Of a stretch of 64,000 bases of DNA, positions 1-7,818 are shown piece after piece. Origin of the DNA: Flavobacterium sp. AG291 (GTDB taxonomy: Bacteria > Bacteroidota > Bacteroidia > Flavobacteriales > Flavobacteriaceae); contig NZ_QQAR01000018.1 in NCBI RefSeq assembly GCF_003350375.1, positions 1 through 64,000 of the forward strand, given 5' to 3'. The position numbers and the translations under genes are program-made. The notes under the pieces were generated by a model. The model had not been told where the DNA came from and did not search any database. It saw nothing but the letters and a program-made list of their open reading frames with translations. Position 1 is the first letter of the stretch, and every line of letters begins with the position of its first letter.

Positions 1-60
1 AAATATGGGCATAAAAACCCAGACCGCAGCATAGTTTACTTTTGCTTCCTTCTCATTCAT
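1..60 (-). CDS. 5' end of a gene cut off by the window edge
   Basis: Twenty open codons run from an ATG at 58-60 to the left edge. They begin Met-Asn-Glu-Lys-Glu-Ala-Lys and become hydrophobic (AAVWVFMPIF), as at the start of a membrane protein. A perfect TAnnTTTG -7 element (TAGATTTG on the minus strand, 83-90) lies 22 bp upstream, which supports a real start. The product cannot be named from 20 residues. The reading frame alone is weak evidence; the promoter match raises it. Confidence 0.5.
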   Translation of the reverse strand, partial: MNEKEAKVNYAAVWVFMPIF

Positions 61-82
61 AAATTTAAGATTTATCTAAAAA

Positions 83-90
83 CAAATCTA
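83..90 (-). promoter_or_regulatory. -7 promoter element for the truncated left-edge gene
   Basis: TAGATTTG on the minus strand matches the Bacteroidota TAnnTTTG consensus exactly and sits 22 bp before the ATG at 60. No good -33 TTTG is visible. Confidence 0.45.
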
Positions 91-93
91 AAG

Positions 94-126
94 GAACCGA
101 AGCGTACCGCAGTGGAGAAATCTCTT
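94..126. repeat. Dispersed repeat, GAAATCTC family, copy 1
   Basis: Contains GAAGCGTACCGCAGTGGAGA followed by AATCTC. Read with the copies at 23489-23529 and 60094-60119, the shared plan is TGTCATTTCGAC, a variable middle with GAAG, then GGAGAAATCTC. This type of short palindromic intergenic repeat is common in Bacteroidota. Confidence 0.5.
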
Positions 127-383
127 TCTTAAATTGTCCTTTTGTCTTGCCTCAAAAGAACGAAAAAGGCACGGCTGAACTCCTTAGGCTAAAAATTATT
201 ACATTCGGCTAAACCATCCGAACTCGCTACGCTCAGACAGCGGATGCTTCTTAACACCTCACTTATAATTTTCTTAACGCCACAGAGTTTAATGCCGAAA
301 CTTCACTCATACCTGCTTACAGTGCTGTTGTTGCGAAGAGGAACGACGTGGCACCCGAGGCTAAAACCCAATGAACTAATCTC

Positions 384-818
384 TTAAGATATGTAATCCT
401 TTAAATTAAAGGGTTCAAAATTTTCCGGGACAATATTACTCGATACTATTAGTGAATTATCAATTTTATATTTTTTCAAAAGCTGGTCAGGAAGAATACA
501 ATTTTTTGGTCTGGCAACTAAATGAAACGTCGTGTCCTGAAAGTTTCCCAAATGGTATTTATCGTATGAGTAAAACCCTTTTTTTGCTAAGGAAATAAAA
601 CTGCTTATGTCGCTATTTTTCAGATTGGGATTTATTTCGATTTCAAATTCATTTGGTTGGATTGACGTTTTTTCAATGATAGATTGATTGTATGTGTCTG
701 TATCTGTTAGGCTTTTGGGCAAATTTCCACCAGCCGATGTTATGTGAATCAGCTTTTTGTTGTCTGTGAAAAAGATGTCTAAATCTAGTGTTTGGAGATT
801 AATATCTGTATAGGCCAT
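384..818 (-). CDS. Hypothetical protein (144 aa)
   Basis: I do not recognise this protein. It is soluble-looking, with no signal peptide or membrane segment, mixed alpha/beta composition, and an N-terminal LDLDIFFTDNKKLIHITSAG stretch. The start at 818 is the first Met. It lies 27 bp downstream of the small membrane-protein gene on the same strand, so the two are probably co-transcribed. It could be an immunity-type or other accessory protein, but nothing in the sequence shows this. Confidence 0.6.
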   Translation of the reverse strand: MAYTDINLQTLDLDIFFTDNKKLIHITSAGGNLPKSLTDTDTYNQSIIEKTSIQPNEFEIEINPNLKNSDISSFISLAKKGFYSYDKYHLGNFQDTTFHLVARPKNCILPDQLLKKYKIDNSLIVSSNIVPENFEPFNLKDYIS

Positions 819-845
819 AATCTTTATATTGTATTATAAGTGTTC

Positions 846-1106
846 TTACATCGGTCCCTGCATCATCCAATAAAACAATAGATAAAATAGGGACAAGCAT
901 ATAAGTACAGAAATTACTCCTGTGCCTATGTTTTTATAGCCTCTCCTGATCAGAATTATTCCTGCAGCTAAACACATACTTACTGATGTAAAAACAAAGA
1001 AGAGAGTTCGATATTCGGTGTCAATTAATACAGTTATCTCTAACAATATATAAAGTGCTATCATCGTTGGGATAAATCCTATCGCTATATACATTCCCTT
1101 TACCAT
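846..1106 (-). CDS. Small three-TM membrane protein (86 aa), function unknown
   Basis: Encodes about 86 residues with roughly three hydrophobic segments: MYIAIGFIPTMIALYILLEI, then TLFFVFTSVSMCLAAGIILI, then a C-terminal VISVLICLSLFYLLFYWMM. I set the start at the ATG ending at 1106. The longer frame would begin at a TTG inside the terminator hairpin of the upstream gene, which is implausible. Another ATG at 1094 is possible. The family is unknown. It lies upstream of the 144-aa gene and probably shares its transcript. Confidence 0.6.
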   Translation of the reverse strand: MVKGMYIAIGFIPTMIALYILLEITVLIDTEYRTLFFVFTSVSMCLAAGIILIRRGYKNIGTGVISVLICLSLFYLLFYWMMQGPM

Positions 1107-1119
1107 AATGCAATATAAC

Positions 1120-1144
1120 AAAAAACCTCCGTAAAAGGAGGTTT
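1120..1144 (-). terminator. Terminator of the response regulator gene
   Basis: AAACCTCC (1123-1130) pairs with GGAGGTTT (1137-1144), followed on the minus strand by a T-run. It lies just after the stop at 1150. Confidence 0.75.
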
Positions 1145-1149
1145 AGTTG

Positions 1150-1578
1150 TTATGCCTGGTCTTTATCAGGAACTTTTGCGGCTTTCCAGTATTCAATAAT
1201 TTTCTTAATGACATCTTTATAGTCGTCGTAATTACTGAGTTTTGTAAAGAATCCCTGTGCAGCTTTCTTATATGCTGTTTTTATAGTGTCCGGGTCGCTT
1301 GCAGTACTAAAAAAAATATAAGGTACTGTTTTGTCGCTTAGGTTTGGGTCGGCCAATACCTCGTCCCTAAGTTCGTAACCGCTCATTTTAGGCATATTGA
1401 TGTCCGAGAAAATAAGGAATGGGGCAATCTCAGGCCTTTGTAAAAATTCCATTACCAATGTACTGTCAGGAAGTATTATTACCTCATTTTCATATCCCAG
1501 ATCCTCAATTACTTCTTTCAGGATATCGCCATCATCTCTGTCATCTTCAATAATAATAATCTGTCCGTCTTTCTTCAT
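1150..1578 (-). CDS. Single-domain response regulator (CheY-like)
   Basis: A 142-aa receiver domain with no output domain. The acidic pocket is visible as IIEDDRDD near residues 9-16. The phospho-acceptor Asp is in FLIFSDINMPKMSG near residues 54-67, with the conserved switch Ser/Thr in FFSTAS and the Lys in FFTKLS. Stand-alone receivers of this type relay phosphate to a partner in a phosphorelay or act by protein-protein contact. No kinase is adjacent; the nearest is the PAS histidine kinase at 14.4-16.8 kb, but pairing them would be a guess. A terminator follows directly. Confidence 0.9.
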   Translation of the reverse strand: MKKDGQIIIIEDDRDDGDILKEVIEDLGYENEVIILPDSTLVMEFLQRPEIAPFLIFSDINMPKMSGYELRDEVLADPNLSDKTVPYIFFSTASDPDTIKTAYKKAAQGFFTKLSNYDDYKDVIKKIIEYWKAAKVPDKDQA

Positions 1579-1700
1579 TCTAAAATATTTTTTATCGGGC
1601 TAAGATATATATTTAAACCTTAAAATTTTGTTAGAATAATTCTATAAAACGATTCTGCTAGTTCTTAAAGACTAATTGGGAGGTTAATATAATAAACAAA

Positions 1701-1726
1701 AAACCCGGCACAAAGGCGCCGGGTTT
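1701..1726 (-). terminator. lepA terminator
   Basis: AAACCCGGC (1701-1709) pairs with GCCGGGTTT (1718-1726). On the minus strand it ends in a T-run, 29 bp past the lepA stop. Confidence 0.8.
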
Positions 1727-1754
1727 CTAATATCTAAATTTTCAATACTGAGGT

Positions 1755-3551
1755 CTAATCATTAAGTTTCAATACCGCCATGAAAGCTTCCTGCGGGATC
1801 TCTACGTTACCTACCTGACGCATACGTTTTTTACCTTTCTTCTGTTTTTCAAGAAGTTTACGTTTACGGGAGATATCACCACCATAACATTTTGCGGTAA
1901 CGTCTTTACGTAGTGCCTTCACGGTTTCACGCGAAATTACTTTTACCCCGATTGCAGCCTGGATAGGGATGTCAAACTGCTGGCGCGGTATAAGTTCTTT
2001 CAGTTTCTCACACATCTTTTTACCGATGTTGTAAGCATTATCCTCGTGGATAAGTGCCGAAAGTGCATCTACCGGCTGACCATTCAGCAGCACGTCAAGG
2101 CGTACAAGTTTTGATGTACGCATCCCGATAGGAGAGTAGTCAAACGATGCATAACCTTTAGATACTGTTTTTAGCCTGTCGTAGAAGTCGAATACGATCT
2201 CGGCAAGCGGCATGTCAAAGTTAAGCTCAACACGCTCCGTAGTAAGGTAGGTCTGATTCGTGATCAGTCCGCGTTTCTCAATACAAAGGCTCATTACGTT
2301 ACCTACGAAGTCGGCTTTGGTAATGATGGTTGCTTTAATATAGGGCTCTTCTACGTGGCTTAGTTTAGATGGCTCCGGAAGGTCGCTTGGGTTATTAACT
2401 ATAATCGGTCTTTCAGGATCTTTTTTGGTATACGCAAGGTACGATACGTTGGGAACCGTAGTAATTACCGTCATATCAAATTCACGCTCTAAACGCTCCT
2501 GAATGATCTCCATGTGCAGCATTCCCAGGAATCCGCATCGGAAGCCAAAACCAAGTGCAGCAGAACTTTCAGCTGCAAATACTAATGAAGCATCATTCAG
2601 CTGAAGTTTCTCCATGGAGTTACGAAGCTCTTCGTAATCTTCAGTATCTACCGGATAGATACCGGCAAATACCATTGGTTTTACATCTTCAAAACCACTT
2701 ACCATGTTTGAGGTAGGGTTTTTGGCATCGGTAAGCGTGTCACCTACTTTTACCTCTTTTGCTTCTTTGATTCCCGAGATAAGGTAACCTACGTCACCTG
2801 CACTTACAACCTGTTTCGGAACCTGGTTCAGTTTTAGCGTACCAATCTCATCGGCAAAATATTCGTTGCCGGTAGCCATAAATTTAATTTTCTGGCCTTT
2901 GTTGATGGTTCCGTTAATAACTCTGAATATAACCTCAATTCCACGGAATGGGTTGTATACTGAGTCAAATATCAATGCCTGAAGCGGTTCGTTCGGATCA
3001 CCTTTTGGTGGTGGAATACGCTCAATGATAGCAGCAAGTATTTCTTCTACCCCAAGTCCGGTCTTACCCGAAGCAGGGATGATGTCTTCCAGTTTACATC
3101 CTAAAAGGTCTACGATATCATCGCTTACCTCTTCAGGGTTGGCACTCGGAAGGTCAATTTTATTTAGTACCGGAATAATTTCCAGGTCGTTTTCTAAAGC
3201 AAGGTAAAGGTTAGAGATGGTCTGCGCCTGGATACTTTGTGCAGCATCAACAATTAGAAGGGCACCTTCACAGGCAGCAATAGAACGCGATACCTCATAC
3301 GAGAAATCCACGTGGCCAGGAGTATCAATAAGGTTCAGGATATATTCCTCTCCCTTATAGGTATATTCCATCTGTATGGCGTGGCTCTTGATCGTGATAC
3401 CTCTTTCTCTTTCAAGGTCCATGTTGTCAAGCAGCTGTGCCTGCTGTTCACGTTTGGTTACTGTTTGCGTAGCATCAAGAAGCCTGTCTGCCAGGGTACT
3501 CTTACCGTGGTCGATATGGGCAATAATGCAAAAATTCCTAATATGCTTCAT
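1755..3551 (-). CDS. lepA: Elongation factor 4 (LepA), back-translocating GTPase
   Basis: Full length at 598 aa, the usual size. G1 is AHIDHGKST (11-19), switch I contains ERERGITI (47-54), G3 is DTPGH (76-80) and G4 is NKID (130-133). The LepA-specific C-terminal domain includes the basic [18 protein letters not shown] segment. It is a ribosome-dependent GTPase at the membrane and cytosol that acts on stalled or mistranslocated ribosomes. It is transcribed alone. Two tandem -7-like elements lie about 100 bp upstream, leaving a leader with a GGGCGTGTCCCTTCGGGC segment near 3577. Confidence 0.98.
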   Translation of the reverse strand: MKHIRNFCIIAHIDHGKSTLADRLLDATQTVTKREQQAQLLDNMDLERERGITIKSHAIQMEYTYKGEEYILNLIDTPGHVDFSYEVSRSIAACEGALLIVDAAQSIQAQTISNLYLALENDLEIIPVLNKIDLPSANPEEVSDDIVDLLGCKLEDIIPASGKTGLGVEEILAAIIERIPPPKGDPNEPLQALIFDSVYNPFRGIEVIFRVINGTINKGQKIKFMATGNEYFADEIGTLKLNQVPKQVVSAGDVGYLISGIKEAKEVKVGDTLTDAKNPTSNMVSGFEDVKPMVFAGIYPVDTEDYEELRNSMEKLQLNDASLVFAAESSAALGFGFRCGFLGMLHMEIIQERLEREFDMTVITTVPNVSYLAYTKKDPERPIIVNNPSDLPEPSKLSHVEEPYIKATIITKADFVGNVMSLCIEKRGLITNQTYLTTERVELNFDMPLAEIVFDFYDRLKTVSKGYASFDYSPIGMRTSKLVRLDVLLNGQPVDALSALIHEDNAYNIGKKMCEKLKELIPRQQFDIPIQAAIGVKVISRETVKALRKDVTAKCYGGDISRKRKLLEKQKKGKKRMRQVGNVEIPQEAFMAVLKLND

Positions 3552-3646
3552 CTTCGTCTGTTATCAGTTTTTGTTAGGGCGTGTCCCTTCGGGCTGCTAT
3601 AGTTTAGCCTGCTCCTATCCCTCACGCATATTACCTGTAAAGGTAG

Positions 3647-3667
3647 CAAATTTAATCGGCAAATATA
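3647..3667 (-). promoter_or_regulatory. Candidate lepA promoter elements
   Basis: Two minus-strand matches to TAnnTTTG stand in tandem: TAAATTTG (3647-3654) and TATATTTG (3660-3667). Either would give a leader of about 90-100 nt before the lepA ATG at 3551. Confidence 0.45.
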
Positions 3668-3704
3668 GTTTAAACTTAGCGAGTTGCAAACGGATAGGGG
3701 TAAA

Positions 3705-3853
3705 TAAAAAAACAGCATTCGGTTGGGGGCTTCCGTATGCTGTTTTATACTTTTAAGTAATTGTAATTTACCCGAAAAAGTTATTTCGAAATTCAGGTTT
3801 CTGATTGGGGGGATTCAGAATCTGATCGTTTAGATAATTCCTTAAAACTACGG
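3705..3853 (-). ncRNA. Candidate small RNA with intrinsic terminator
   Basis: The hairpin AAAACAGCAT (3709-3718) with ATGCTGTTTT (3737-3746) is followed on the minus strand by a run of T, so it should end a minus-strand transcript, yet no gene lies upstream of it. A near-consensus -7 (TTGATTTG, minus strand, 3857-3864) lies about 110 bp before it. The interval has no ATG on that strand, so it would be non-coding. Prediction only. Confidence 0.35.
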
Positions 3854-3925
3854 TGCAAATCAACAACAAAAAATAATACAAAAATACGCTTAGGTGTTAT
3901 TTTTTTTTAAATCATAAAAATCCTT

Positions 3926-3943
3926 AACTACAACGTTGTAGTT
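3926..3943. repeat. Perfect 18-bp palindrome
   Basis: AACTACAACGTTGTAGTT is fully self-complementary. It lies about 60 bp upstream of the candidate small RNA promoter and could be an operator; it has no U-run and is not a terminator. Confidence 0.5.
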
Positions 3944-4104
3944 GCGTGTTTATGTGTAGTAATTTACTGAAAATGCGCAGTTTGTTGATTATTTATGAAT
4001 CGGAAAAGGATTACATTTAATCCGATAAAATGCGTATTTCTCCGTTGAACGGTAAATTTTATGAAAATTTTGAGATCTCAAATTTTTAATTGTAAAGTGT
4101 ATAT

Positions 4105-4225
4105 AAATGAAAAGTGCATGAAGAAAACTCCATGCACTAATCATAACCAATCAACCAATCTAAAAATTATTATTACCATTTGCTTCCCACCCTGTTCATT
4201 GGTGGTGAAATGATATAACCAATCT
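4105..4225 (-). ncRNA. Candidate small RNA or short-peptide transcript
   Basis: On the minus strand a perfect -7 element, TACCTTTG (4231-4238), is followed by about 90 nt and then the hairpin AGTGCATG/CATGCACT (4138-4131 with 4120-4113) and a T-rich tail. The transcript holds three ATTGGTT repeats and an eight-codon frame, MNRVGSKW then TAA, ending near 4175. It could be a small RNA, or a leader-peptide RNA. No database comparison was possible. Confidence 0.4.
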
Positions 4226-4331
4226 TAACACTACAAAGGTACAATGGTTAATGTGTTGATAATGAGTTTTATTATATTTTTATTCTATGCGTGCATATAA
4301 AAATCTTATAGCCGTTTATTTCTTACAAAAA

Positions 4332-4357
4332 GGCACATGACCAACGGAACATGTGCC
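4332..4357 (-). terminator. Orphan minus-strand hairpin with T-run
   Basis: GGCACATG (4332-4339) pairs with CATGTGCC (4350-4357). On the minus strand it is followed by TTTTTG, like an intrinsic terminator. No gene and no TAnnTTTG element is seen upstream on that strand, so what it terminates is unknown. Confidence 0.4.
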
Positions 4358-4514
4358 AAAATAAGCAGTAAGTAGTGGTCTAATATCGTTGTTGTATGCC
4401 AACCGGGGGACTTTGGCTTTAGTTGTAGGCTTTTATAAATACTGCTCTTTTAAATCGGAATGAGCAAGTGACTAATGCTTATGTTCTTATATACGTATGC
4501 ACGAATATATTGGT

Positions 4515-4547
4515 TTTGAAAGAAGTCATATAAATATTGTAATTTTG
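4515..4547 (+). promoter_or_regulatory. dusB promoter
   Basis: TTTG (4515-4518), a 21-bp spacer and TAATTTTG (4540-4547) match the Bacteroidota promoter closely. The predicted start of transcription near 4552 rules out the longer frame opening at 4497 and favours the ATG at 4563. Confidence 0.7.
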
Positions 4548-4562
4548 CACAAAATGAAGACG

Positions 4563-5555
4563 ATGGTAAAGATTGGCAATATAGAACTGCCCGAATTTCC
4601 GCTATTGCTGGCTCCTATGGAAGACGTGAGTGATCCGCCTTTCCGCAGGTTGTGTAAAACGCATGGTGCTGACCTTATGTACAGTGAGTTCATTTCCTCT
4701 GAGGGATTGATCCGTGATGCTATGAAGAGCCGCCAGAAGCTGGATATTTTTGATTACGAACGCCCTGTGGGGATACAGATATTTGGTGGAGATGAGGAGG
4801 CGATGGCGCTTTCAGCAAAAATTGTCGAGACCGTAAACCCTGATATTGTTGATATAAACTTTGGCTGCCCTGTAAAAAAGGTGGTGTGCAAAGGTGCCGG
4901 TGCCGGTGTACTAAAAGATATCGACCTGATGGTGCGTCTTACCAAGGCAGTTGTAAACAGCACATCATTGCCGGTAACTGTAAAAACCCGTTTGGGCTGG
5001 GATGAGGATTCTATAAATATTGATGAGGTTGCCGAGCGTCTTCAGGATGTGGGTATCAAAGCGCTTACCATCCATGGGCGTACCCGTGCGCAGATGTATA
5101 AAGGGGAAGCCGACTGGTCTCACATTGCCCGTGTAAAGAATAATCAGCGTATCAATATCCCGATCTTTGGGAATGGTGATATCGATAGTCCTGAAAAAGC
5201 ACTGAAATATAAAAATGAATATGGTATTGATGGTATCATGATTGGCCGTGCGGCTATTGGGTATCCGTGGATATTCAATGAGATAAAACATTTCTTCAAT
5301 ACTGGTGAGCACTTGCCTATGCCAACGCTCGAAGACCGTGTTGAAGCTGCGCGTAACCACTTAATGTGGGCTATTGAATGGAAAGGTGAAAGAGTAGGGG
5401 TGTTTGAAACACGTCGCCACTACACCAACTATTTTAAAGGTATTCCAAACTTTAAGGAGTACCGACAAAAAATGGTTACCCATGATGCCGCAGCCGATGT
5501 ATATGCCGTGCTTGATGAGGTGTTGGAAAAATTTGCAGATTACAGACCTGTTTAG
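4563..5555 (+). CDS. dusB: tRNA-dihydrouridine synthase (Dus family)
   Basis: An FMN enzyme that reduces specific uridines in the tRNA D-loop to dihydrouridine using NADPH. From the chosen ATG at 4563 it is 330 aa. Family motifs are LLLAPMEDVSDPPFR near residue 14, IQIFGG near 71, and NFGCP with the catalytic Cys at 102. HGRTRAQMYKG and GNGDI follow in the TIM barrel, and MIGRAAIGYPWIF binds the FMN phosphate. ATG 4554, three codons earlier, is the alternative start. Subfamily assignment (DusB) is by overall resemblance. It is followed without a gap by the FUSC-type membrane gene. Confidence 0.93.
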   Translation: MVKIGNIELPEFPLLLAPMEDVSDPPFRRLCKTHGADLMYSEFISSEGLIRDAMKSRQKLDIFDYERPVGIQIFGGDEEAMALSAKIVETVNPDIVDINFGCPVKKVVCKGAGAGVLKDIDLMVRLTKAVVNSTSLPVTVKTRLGWDEDSINIDEVAERLQDVGIKALTIHGRTRAQMYKGEADWSHIARVKNNQRINIPIFGNGDIDSPEKALKYKNEYGIDGIMIGRAAIGYPWIFNEIKHFFNTGEHLPMPTLEDRVEAARNHLMWAIEWKGERVGVFETRRHYTNYFKGIPNFKEYRQKMVTHDAAADVYAVLDEVLEKFADYRPV

Positions 5556-5560
5556 TGATT

Positions 5561-6622
5561 ATGGGAGCAATTAGGACAAAAAAAAGAATAATTGTTGCTA
5601 AACGAGAAGCAAAGAATGTAATACAACTAAACGATAAACCCTGGAGATGGGTTGTAGGAACAGAGGCAGCGCTGACAATGGCGGTGCCTCTGTTGTTTTT
5701 TACACTGATTGGACATCAACAGCTCGGTTTTATTGCTTCTCTAGGAGGTCTAACGGCTTTACATTCTCCTCAACTGACCCGAATGGAACGGGCTGTAGTG
5801 TTGCCTATGGTTGCGGTTTGTATAACTCTTTCTGCTTTGTTAGGCAGTCTAATGGGGCATGATATTTGGCTTCGGGGTTTGTGTATAGTAATGGTAACAT
5901 TGCTGGGCAGTGTATTCATGGTTGGCTACAAGCTGGGGCCTCCAGGTACGCTTATGTTAGTTTTGGTGACTGCTGTAAGCGGAAAAATTGCTTCATCCGG
6001 GACTTTTGAATGGTATGTTATTCCAGAGCTCGTAGGTTTGGGATCTATTGTTGCTTACTGCATAGTAATAGTTCCGATATTTTTTACGTATATAAGGTGG
6101 GGAGTAGTGCATCCACCCAAATGGTCTGTGCATTTTTCAGGAATTCATTTTGATTCAGTTGCCAAAGCTATAACTATCAGGATAGTGGTTGGGGTAATAA
6201 TTGCCGTTGTTGTAGCCTGTGTTTTTAAGGAGCAGCGTTCCTATTGGATCGTACTTCCGGTTATTGCGGTTTTGCAGGCAAGCCATTCCAGGAGGCTGAC
6301 GGTTATAAAAGCCATACACAGGGTTGGAGGTTCTTTACTGGGAGTGATCTTGTTTGGTATTATTCTTTATGTGAATCCGCAGGGCTTGTGGCTGGTGCTT
6401 GTCATTGCAGTGCTTCAATTTGCAATAGAAGTTGTGGTAATGAAACATTATGGTCTTGCGCTTATGTTTATAACTCCTATGGCTCTTACTATTGCATTGG
6501 CAGGAGGCGAAACGAATGTTGCTGATACAGTTCAGTCCAGAATAATTGATACTATGATCGGAGTAGCTATAGCTTTGGTTGTATTTTTTATATTCGAAAA
6601 GACAAGGTTTAAAACGGAATAA
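5561..6622 (+). CDS. FUSC-family integral membrane protein
   Basis: About 353 aa with nine or ten predicted membrane segments in two blocks separated by a cytosolic region near 185-205. The segment YWIVLPVIAVLQASHSRR followed by RVGGSLLGVILFG is characteristic of the FUSC_2 (fusaric-acid-resistance-like) domain. Such proteins are thought to be exporters of aromatic or amphipathic compounds; the substrate is unknown. A GTG overlapping the dusB stop at 5555 would add two codons; the ATG at 5561 is simpler. It is probably translated from the dusB mRNA, but no functional link is evident. Confidence 0.8.
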   Translation: MGAIRTKKRIIVAKREAKNVIQLNDKPWRWVVGTEAALTMAVPLLFFTLIGHQQLGFIASLGGLTALHSPQLTRMERAVVLPMVAVCITLSALLGSLMGHDIWLRGLCIVMVTLLGSVFMVGYKLGPPGTLMLVLVTAVSGKIASSGTFEWYVIPELVGLGSIVAYCIVIVPIFFTYIRWGVVHPPKWSVHFSGIHFDSVAKAITIRIVVGVIIAVVVACVFKEQRSYWIVLPVIAVLQASHSRRLTVIKAIHRVGGSLLGVILFGIILYVNPQGLWLVLVIAVLQFAIEVVVMKHYGLALMFITPMALTIALAGGETNVADTVQSRIIDTMIGVAIALVVFFIFEKTRFKTE

Positions 6623-6687
6623 TATCGTATATCCATAAAATAAAAAAACGCCGCATGAGCAGACGTTTTTAAAAGGGCTGTTACTTT

Positions 6688-7299
6688 CTATTCCTCGTCG
6701 AGCTGATCCAGTACAGATTTTACCTGCTTCAGGTGTTTGCCGTAATACCAACGAGGTATAAATTCGGCCATGAAAAGCGAAAATAATATTAACCCGGCTA
6801 ATAATGCAATGCCTGTAATTCCTGCCGCTTTTTTGTCAAGGAAATTACTGATGGTATTCTGATTTTTTGTTACTGTTCCTGCCAGGACACCAAACGAAAA
6901 TCCCAGAAAGAACATAATGTAGGTAAGTGCTTTGTAAAGCTCTATATTTAGTTTCAGCTCATAAAAAAACCAAAGCAGGTTTTTACGGCTGTCAAATGTC
7001 ATGTCATACGATTTTTTATAGAACACAAAAAACTTATAAAAATAGTAGGTCATAAATCCTATCATTATGGCATAGAAAGGAATAAATAGTGAAATAAGCT
7101 TATCTGAAAAATCAAATATAAGAGGAGCGAAACCTACAAGTACCAGCATGAAAGCCTGCATGAAAAAGTCTGCTTTCATTTTTTTGCGCACTTTATCAAT
7201 TGGAGTTTGTGCTTCTTTAAGTGTGTCTATAGTATTTGGAACACGAACGTTATCTGTAGGTTCGTTATTCCATTGTTGTTGTAATTCGTTAAAATTCAT
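6688..7299 (-). CDS. Four-TM protein downstream of ECF sigma, putative sigma partner
   Basis: 203 aa. The N-terminal cytosolic stretch (MNFNELQQQWNNEP...) is followed by two hydrophobic segments (FFMQAFMLVLVGFAPLIF, FIPFYAIMIGFMTYYFY) and two more near 125-145 and 160-180. It overlaps the 3' end of the sigma gene by 11 bp, the position usually held by an anti-sigma factor. I see no zinc-finger anti-sigma motif, so the role as membrane-bound sigma regulator is inferred from gene order only. Many Flavobacterium ECF loci have such a protein. Confidence 0.7.
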   Translation of the reverse strand: MNFNELQQQWNNEPTDNVRVPNTIDTLKEAQTPIDKVRKKMKADFFMQAFMLVLVGFAPLIFDFSDKLISLFIPFYAIMIGFMTYYFYKFFVFYKKSYDMTFDSRKNLLWFFYELKLNIELYKALTYIMFFLGFSFGVLAGTVTKNQNTISNFLDKKAAGITGIALLAGLILFSLFMAEFIPRWYYGKHLKQVKSVLDQLDEE

Positions 7300-7792
7300 A
7301 ACCTTGTTTTTTAATGATTTCCTGTAACTTGTCTTTCGTTCGGTTTAGTTTTACGCGGGCATTTACTTCGGTAATACCCAGATTCTGGCCAATTTCCTTG
7401 TGCGACTGTCCTTCGAGAAAAAGAAATATCAATGCCTTCTCTACCGGATTCAGCAACTGTACGGCTTTGTAAAAATAGTCCAGTTGTGTTTCCCGGTGCG
7501 TTTCGTCATTTTCGTCTTTAAGATCCATTTTGTCATGCATCCGGGTATTGTCGGGCTTTCTTTTTTCTTTTTTGAAAAATGTAAGCGCGCTGTTTACGGC
7601 CACCCGGTACATCCAGGTTGATATCTGACTTTCACCCCTAAAGGTGCCGTACGATTTCCAGAGCTGCAATACGATTTCCTGAAACAGGTCTTCCCTGTCT
7701 TCGGGTTCGTCCATATACATTCTCGAAACCTTATGGATAAGACCCTTGTGCTTTTCGATCAGCGCTAAGAATTCCTTTTCGTTGGTTTTCAA
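7289..7792 (-). CDS. ECF-type RNA polymerase sigma factor
   Basis: 167 aa, the normal size for an ECF sigma-70. Region 2 spans about 10-80 (DREDLFQEIVLQLWKSYGTF, then ISTWMYRVAVNSALTFFKK, the -10 recognition part). Region 4 spans about 105-160 with the helix-turn-helix GQSHKEIGQNLGITEVNARV. It redirects RNA polymerase to a dedicated regulon. It starts 26 bp after the TraB/GumN gene and overlaps the membrane gene after it, so the three form an operon. Confidence 0.95.
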   Translation of the reverse strand: MKTNEKEFLALIEKHKGLIHKVSRMYMDEPEDREDLFQEIVLQLWKSYGTFRGESQISTWMYRVAVNSALTFFKKEKRKPDNTRMHDKMDLKDENDETHRETQLDYFYKAVQLLNPVEKALIFLFLEGQSHKEIGQNLGITEVNARVKLNRTKDKLQEIIKKQGYEF

Positions 7793-7818
7793 ATCTGTTG
7801 GTTTTGGTTGGTTTGCTT

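Larger units (their letters stand above)
61..383. other. 323-bp gap with repeat remnants
   Basis: No gene is supported here. The stretch holds a copy of the GAAATCTC repeat family (94-126), a CATCCG/CGGATG inverted repeat (215-220 with 241-246), and a segment near 333-350 (TTGCGAAGAGGAACGACG) that resembles the GCGAGGAGGTACGACGAAGC repeat near 60.56 kb. It looks like decayed dispersed repeats rather than coding sequence. Confidence 0.5.
3552..4562. other. 1-kb gene-free gap with several hairpins
   Basis: No credible protein gene lies here; frames over it are short or antisense to promoters. It holds the lepA promoter, a minus-strand terminator-like hairpin (3709-3746), a perfect 18-bp palindrome (3926-3943), another minus-strand hairpin (4113-4138), a third (4332-4357), and the dusB promoter on the plus strand. 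Possible small RNAs are listed separately. Confidence 0.6.

Noticed and set aside
1107..1121. TTG start for the small membrane protein
   Set aside because: The extension lies in the terminator hairpin of the response regulator gene; the ATG at 1106 is preferred.
3376..3756. 126-codon plus-strand frame over the lepA start
   Set aside because: It runs antisense into lepA and across its promoter; no RBS or family similarity.
4497..4562. Longer N-terminus for dusB
   Set aside because: It would include the TTTG-N21-TAATTTTG promoter; the family's N-terminus begins at 4563.
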